Assembly (NCBI GenBank): GCA_033722375.1
Contig: JAWVZB010000044.1
Location: forward strand, 1-25,401
Length of the DNA: 25,401 nt
Source: JAWVZB01 sp033722375
Lineage (GTDB): Bacteria; Actinomycetota; Nitriliruptoria; Nitriliruptorales; Nitriliruptoraceae
Reading direction: 5' to 3'
Position 1 is the stretch's first letter; each line of letters opens with the position of its first letter. Of the stretch, positions 22,575 through 25,401 are shown piece after piece. The translations under genes and the position numbers were made by a program. The notes beneath the pieces are model-generated. The model worked only from the letters and a program-made list of their open reading frames with translations. It made no database searches and was not told the DNA's origin.

Positions 22575-23600
22575 ATGCCGCGCACGCTGCGACGCACGTC
22601 CCTGCTGCTCGTCCTGGTCCTCGCACTCGCCGCTTGCGGCGACGGCGGCGACCCCGAGGAGCGGCTCGCGGACGCGTTCGAAGACACCTTCGACGGCAGC
22701 TTCGCCTACGAGTTCACCGTCGATGCCGACTCCGAGGCCCTGGGCGACCTCGGCGACGGCGCGGGCCAGGCAGCCGCCTTCCTCGGTGGCTTCAGCGTGT
22801 CCGGCACGGTCGCCGAGGAGACCGCGAGCTTCGGGGTCACGCTCCTGAACCAGCAGATCTTCGAGCTGCGGACGATCGGGGAGGAGGCGTTCTACCTCCG
22901 GCTGGGCATCAACGACCTGCTGGCCGCCTTCGGTGGCGGGGCGTTCGACCCGCAGGACGAGCTGGTGCCGGCGATCGATGCGCTCGGGCTCGGGGAGGAC
23001 ATCAAGGCCGCGGTCATCGATGCCTTCAACGGGACCTGGGTCGGGGTCGAGGGCGAGTTCGATTCCGAGGAGCTCTCGGCGCTCTTCGGCGCCGGGGCCG
23101 ACGACGTAGACGACGAGGAGTCACGGGAGCGCGTCCGCGAGGTGTTCGGCGAGGACATCCCCGGGTTCTTCGAGCGGTTCGTGACCGTGACCGAGGAGGA
23201 GGAAGAGGACGACGTGCACCGCTTCACCGTCGCCCTCGAGATCCGTGAGCTCCTGCGCGCTGCCGCCGAGCTGAACGAGGAGCTCGGCGTGGACGACTCT
23301 GCGGCCTTCGCCGACCTGGAGGCGGACCTGGAGGACCTCCCAGAGACCGTGCCGGGCACCGTCATCACCGCCGACGGGCTCGTCGAGGTCATCAGCTTCG
23401 ACGTGGCCGCCGCGGCGCGCGAGGTGGGCGAGGACGTTGCCGGTGCGGTCGAGATCCGCTTCGAGATCAGCGACCACGACGAGGTCGAAGCCGTCGTCGC
23501 GCCCGAGGAGGCGACCACGCTGACCGCCGAGCAGTTCGCCGAGGCGGTCCGGAAGCTCACCGAGCTGACCGGTGGCCTCGGGGCGGTGCCGGGGAGCTGA
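22575..23600 (+). CDS. Putative acidic lipoprotein between menG and menJ
   Basis: A 341-residue secreted protein I do not recognise. It has a lipoprotein signal with a lipobox ending at C21 (LALAAC), then a long acidic domain of alternating strands and helices. The order of elements (strand-rich N-terminal half with FSVSGTV and FELRTIGEEAFYLRL, and repeated acidic helices) loosely recalls actinobacterial LppX/LprG-type lipid-binding lipoproteins, but no decisive motif is present. The run EEEEEDD (about 211-217) is striking. ATG 22575 has GAGGAG 6 bases upstream. TAGCCT at 22545-22550 overlaps the menG stop and may be a -10. Context hints at handling lipids or quinones outside the membrane; this is a guess. 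Confidence 0.8.
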   Translation: MPRTLRRTSLLLVLVLALAACGDGGDPEERLADAFEDTFDGSFAYEFTVDADSEALGDLGDGAGQAAAFLGGFSVSGTVAEETASFGVTLLNQQIFELRTIGEEAFYLRLGINDLLAAFGGGAFDPQDELVPAIDALGLGEDIKAAVIDAFNGTWVGVEGEFDSEELSALFGAGADDVDDEESRERVREVFGEDIPGFFERFVTVTEEEEEDDVHRFTVALEIRELLRAAAELNEELGVDDSAAFADLEADLEDLPETVPGTVITADGLVEVISFDVAAAAREVGEDVAGAVEIRFEISDHDEVEAVVAPEEATTLTAEQFAEAVRKLTELTGGLGAVPGS

Positions 23601-23617
23601 CGGGCTGGCCCGGCCGC

Positions 23618-23623
23618 TACACT
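23618..23623 (+). promoter_or_regulatory. -10 box of the menJ promoter
   Basis: TACACT is a good TAnnnT -10 box. Transcription would start at about 23630, inside the Rex-like palindrome at 23626-23643. A clear -35 was not found. Confidence 0.45.
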
Positions 23624-23625
23624 GC

Positions 23626-23643
23626 TCGTGAAAGTTTTCACGA
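23626..23643. promoter_or_regulatory. Candidate Rex (NADH/NAD+ sensor) operator
   Basis: TCGTGAAAGTTTTCACGA is an inverted repeat with 8-base arms and a 2-base spacer. The known Rex operator pattern is TTGTGAAnnnnTTCACAA, 18 bases; this site matches 16 of 18 positions when the four central bases are ignored, and its two changes (T to C, A to G) are symmetric. It covers the predicted transcription start after TACACT, where a repressor would block transcription. In Streptomyces coelicolor Rex controls nuo and cydABCD, and nuoA lies just downstream here. Confidence 0.62.
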
Positions 23644-23664
23644 AGTCGCCGTCGAGGGAGGATC

Positions 23665-24957
23665 GTGACCGCTCCGTCCACCGCCTCCCCGACGCCGCAG
23701 GAGCGCACGCTCGCTGACGTCGTCGTCGTGGGCGGCGGTCCCGGAGGCGCCACCACCGCGGCCTACCTCGCAGACGCCGGCCACGACGTCGTCGTGCTCG
23801 AGAAGGACGCCTTCCCCCGCGACAAGGTCTGCGGCGACGGCCTGACCCCCAGGGTGGTCAAGGAACTGCTCGACCTCGGCCTCAAGGCCGAAGCGCGCGG
23901 CGAGGTGGACGGCTGGGCCACCCAGCAGGGCTTGCGCATCCACGGTGGCCACACGGTCATGGAGCTGCCCTGGCCCGACCTCGACGACTGGCCCAACTGG
24001 GGTGCGACCTGCACGCGTGAGGTGTTCGACCACACCCTCGCCCGCCACGCGGTGGAGCGGGGCGCGACGCTCTGGGAGCAGACCACGGTCACCGAGCCGG
24101 TCTACCGCGACGACAGCAGGACGCGGATCGCGGGGGTGCGCTACCGCACCGCGGACGACCGCGTCGGCGAGGTCCACGCCCCGATCGTCATCGCCGCCGA
24201 CGGGGCGAGCGGGAAGCTCGCGCGCACCATGGGTCTCCACCGCCGCAAGGACCGTCCCATGGCGGTCGCGGTACGGACCTACTACGAGACCCCGCGGGCC
24301 GACGACGACTGGATCAGCTCGTTCCTCGACCTCCGCGACGACGAGGGGGACCTGCTGTCCGGCTACGGCTGGGTGTTCCCCCTGGACGACGGCACCATCA
24401 ACGTCGGGCTCGGGCTCCTCGACACCTCGAAGGATTTCCAGAAGGTCAACTACCGCCGCTTGATGGCCGCCTGGTCGCGGGGGATGGCCGACGAGTGGGG
24501 GACCACGCCGGAGAACCAGCGCGGCAAGGTGTCGTCCGGCCCGATCCCCATGGCGTTCAACCGCACACCGCTCCACTGGCGCGGGATGTTGCTCGTCGGA
24601 GACGCCGGCGGCATGGTCAACCCCTTCAACGGCGAGGGGATCAGCTACGCCATGGAGGCGGCCCAGCTCGCGGCAGACGTCTGCGACCGCGCGCTCGCCA
24701 GCAAGCGCACCAGCGACCTCGAGGCCTACGACCGCGAGCTGCGGCGCCGCTGGGGCGGCTACTACACGCTCGGGACCTGGTTCTCCGAGCTCATGGGCCA
24801 CCCCACCGTCATGCAGGTCTGCACCGAGTACGGGATGCCGTACCGCCCGCTGATGGAGTTCGTGTTCAAGCTGATGGCCCACCTCACCGACGCGCGCCCG
24901 AAGGACACGAAGGACCTGATCATCAACACGCTGTCGAACCTGGCCCCCGCGGCATGA
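23665..24957 (+). CDS. menJ: Geranylgeranyl reductase-family flavoenzyme, likely menaquinone reductase MenJ
   Basis: A 430-residue FAD-dependent reductase. The FAD-binding motif is VVVGGGPGGATTAAYLA (20-36). Then come FPRDKVCGDGLTPR (50-63), the family substrate-site motif; ADGASGKLAR; and GDAGGMVNPFNGEGISYAMEAA (from about 312), the C-terminal FAD motif. By family it saturates isoprenoid double bonds. In mycobacteria the homologue MenJ reduces the beta-isoprene unit of menaquinone-9. Its place beside menG and before nuoA supports a quinone role. Archaeal-type lipid or chlorophyll GGR functions are alternatives that the context does not favour. The GTG at 23665 has GGGAGGATC directly upstream. 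Confidence 0.88.
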   Translation: MTAPSTASPTPQERTLADVVVVGGGPGGATTAAYLADAGHDVVVLEKDAFPRDKVCGDGLTPRVVKELLDLGLKAEARGEVDGWATQQGLRIHGGHTVMELPWPDLDDWPNWGATCTREVFDHTLARHAVERGATLWEQTTVTEPVYRDDSRTRIAGVRYRTADDRVGEVHAPIVIAADGASGKLARTMGLHRRKDRPMAVAVRTYYETPRADDDWISSFLDLRDDEGDLLSGYGWVFPLDDGTINVGLGLLDTSKDFQKVNYRRLMAAWSRGMADEWGTTPENQRGKVSSGPIPMAFNRTPLHWRGMLLVGDAGGMVNPFNGEGISYAMEAAQLAADVCDRALASKRTSDLEAYDRELRRRWGGYYTLGTWFSELMGHPTVMQVCTEYGMPYRPLMEFVFKLMAHLTDARPKDTKDLIINTLSNLAPAA

Positions 24958-24969
24958 CATCTCGCCGCG
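24948..24969 (+). terminator. Weak hairpin after menJ
   Basis: CGCGGC (24948-24953) pairs with GCCGCG (24964-24969) around a ten-base loop that contains the stop codon. It is short, so termination may be partial and readthrough into nuo is possible. Confidence 0.28.
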
Positions 24970-25009
24970 CTGCCAGCACCGATGGACGGCCGGACGGCCA
25001 CGGATCGCC

Positions 25010-25039
25010 TTGCGTGGCTCTCACGGCCAGACCTACCGT
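25010..25039 (+). promoter_or_regulatory. Candidate nuo operon promoter
   Basis: TTGCGT (25010-25015) and TACCGT (25034-25039) are spaced by 18 bases in the 153-base gap between menJ and nuoA. TACCGT matches the -10-like box used before other genes in this window. No Rex-like site was seen in this gap. I see nothing else in the gap. Confidence 0.35.
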
Positions 25040-25110
25040 TCAGGGCGCCGCGCTGCCCCCCGGCCTCCACGGTCGGGATGCTGCCCCACCGCGACCGTCG
25101 AGGACCTGAG

Positions 25111-25401
25111 ATGCTGTCGCAGTACCTGCCCGTCGTGCTCCTGCTGGGGCTCGCGAGCGCGTTCGCGGCCGGTTCGCTCGGGGTGGCCTCGCTGGTCGGG
25201 CCGAACCGTCCGAACCCCACGAAGCTGTCGGCCTACGAGTGCGGGAACGAGCCGCTGGCGGACGTCAAGGGCACCCGGTTCTCGGTCAAGTTCTACATGG
25301 TCGCGATGATGTTCCTGATCTTCGACATCGAGACCGTGTTCCTCTACCCCTGGGCGGTGATCTACCGTTCGCTCGGGTGGTTCGGGCTCGCCCAGATGGC
25401 G
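25111..25401 (+). CDS. nuoA: NADH-quinone oxidoreductase subunit A (NuoA), truncated by window end
   Basis: The first 97 codons of the small membrane subunit A of complex I. The frame has an N-terminal helix (about 8-29), the conserved loop cysteine in YECGNEP (42-48), then RFSVKFYMVAMMFLIFDIE and FLYPWAV, which are diagnostic of NuoA. The second and part of a third membrane helix are visible. The NuoA family is about 120 residues, so roughly 25 residues are missing past the window end. ATG 25111 is preceded by GAGGACCTGAG. It probably starts the full nuo operon downstream and would use the menaquinone made by the neighbouring enzymes. Confidence 0.96.
   Translation, partial: MLSQYLPVVLLLGLASAFAAGSLGVASLVGPNRPNPTKLSAYECGNEPLADVKGTRFSVKFYMVAMMFLIFDIETVFLYPWAVIYRSLGWFGLAQMA

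Noticed and set aside
23626..23643. Reading the palindrome before menJ as the terminator of the upstream lipoprotein gene
   Set aside because: It is AT-containing with only a two-base spacer, is not followed by a T-run, and lies downstream of a -10 box; its match to the Rex pattern fits an operator better.
24958..25110. A possible small gene in the menJ-nuoA gap
   Set aside because: Open frames here are extensions of menJ shadow frames without a ribosome site or recognisable product. I see only a promoter candidate.

Overview
The window reads as one stretch of a high-GC Actinomycetota chromosome, probably from a deep-branching lineage such as the Nitriliruptoria/Euzebyales or Thermoleophilia side of the phylum. 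That placement is an inference. It rests on very high GC, frequent GTG and TTG starts, system II cytochrome c maturation, a complete-looking menaquinone gene set, an ECF sigma factor with an RskA-type anti-sigma factor, and a split cytochrome b with a charged N-terminal extension. No rRNA, tRNA, CRISPR array, insertion sequence or phage gene was seen. Nearly the whole window is coding.

Region 1 (1-3550, + strand) is the end of a menaquinol:cytochrome c oxidoreductase operon: the last codons of a cytochrome b N-terminal subunit, a cytochrome b C-terminal subunit, a Rieske protein, a membrane-anchored di-haem cytochrome c, and an unrecognised three-helix membrane protein joined by a 4-base overlap. 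It ends in a strong GC hairpin. Region 2 (3590-8048, + strand) is cytochrome c maturation: a TlpA-like lipoprotein thioredoxin, CcdA, ResB and CcsB. These supply the reduced haem-binding cysteines and the haem ligation that the di-haem cytochrome needs.

Region 3 (8056-11264, - strand) is a compact signalling operon: a lipoprotein made of two copies of a helical His-containing domain, a cupredoxin lipoprotein, a SigK-like ECF sigma factor and its zinc-binding anti-sigma factor. A SigK-like promoter candidate lies upstream of the first gene, so the operon may be autoregulated. A divergent osmC-type peroxiredoxin follows.

Region 4 (11815-24957) is menaquinone biosynthesis: menE on the minus strand; menA, menC and menD overlapping on the plus strand; menF on the minus strand with a MerR-like regulator and a zinc-ribbon/disordered protein; menG on the plus strand; then a lipoprotein and a geranylgeranyl-reductase-family enzyme (MenJ-like). 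A flavin monooxygenase and a divergent TetR regulator sit inside this block between menD and menF, around an AT-rich set of overlapping inverted repeats. menB and menH are not in the window.

Region 5 (25010-25401) is the start of the nuo (complex I) operon, with nuoA cut by the window end. An 18-base near-palindrome matching the Rex redox-repressor operator pattern lies just downstream of a -10 box in front of menJ. Overall the window gathers quinone synthesis, complex I, the bc complex and cytochrome c assembly in one respiratory neighbourhood, possibly with NADH-responsive control of the last part.
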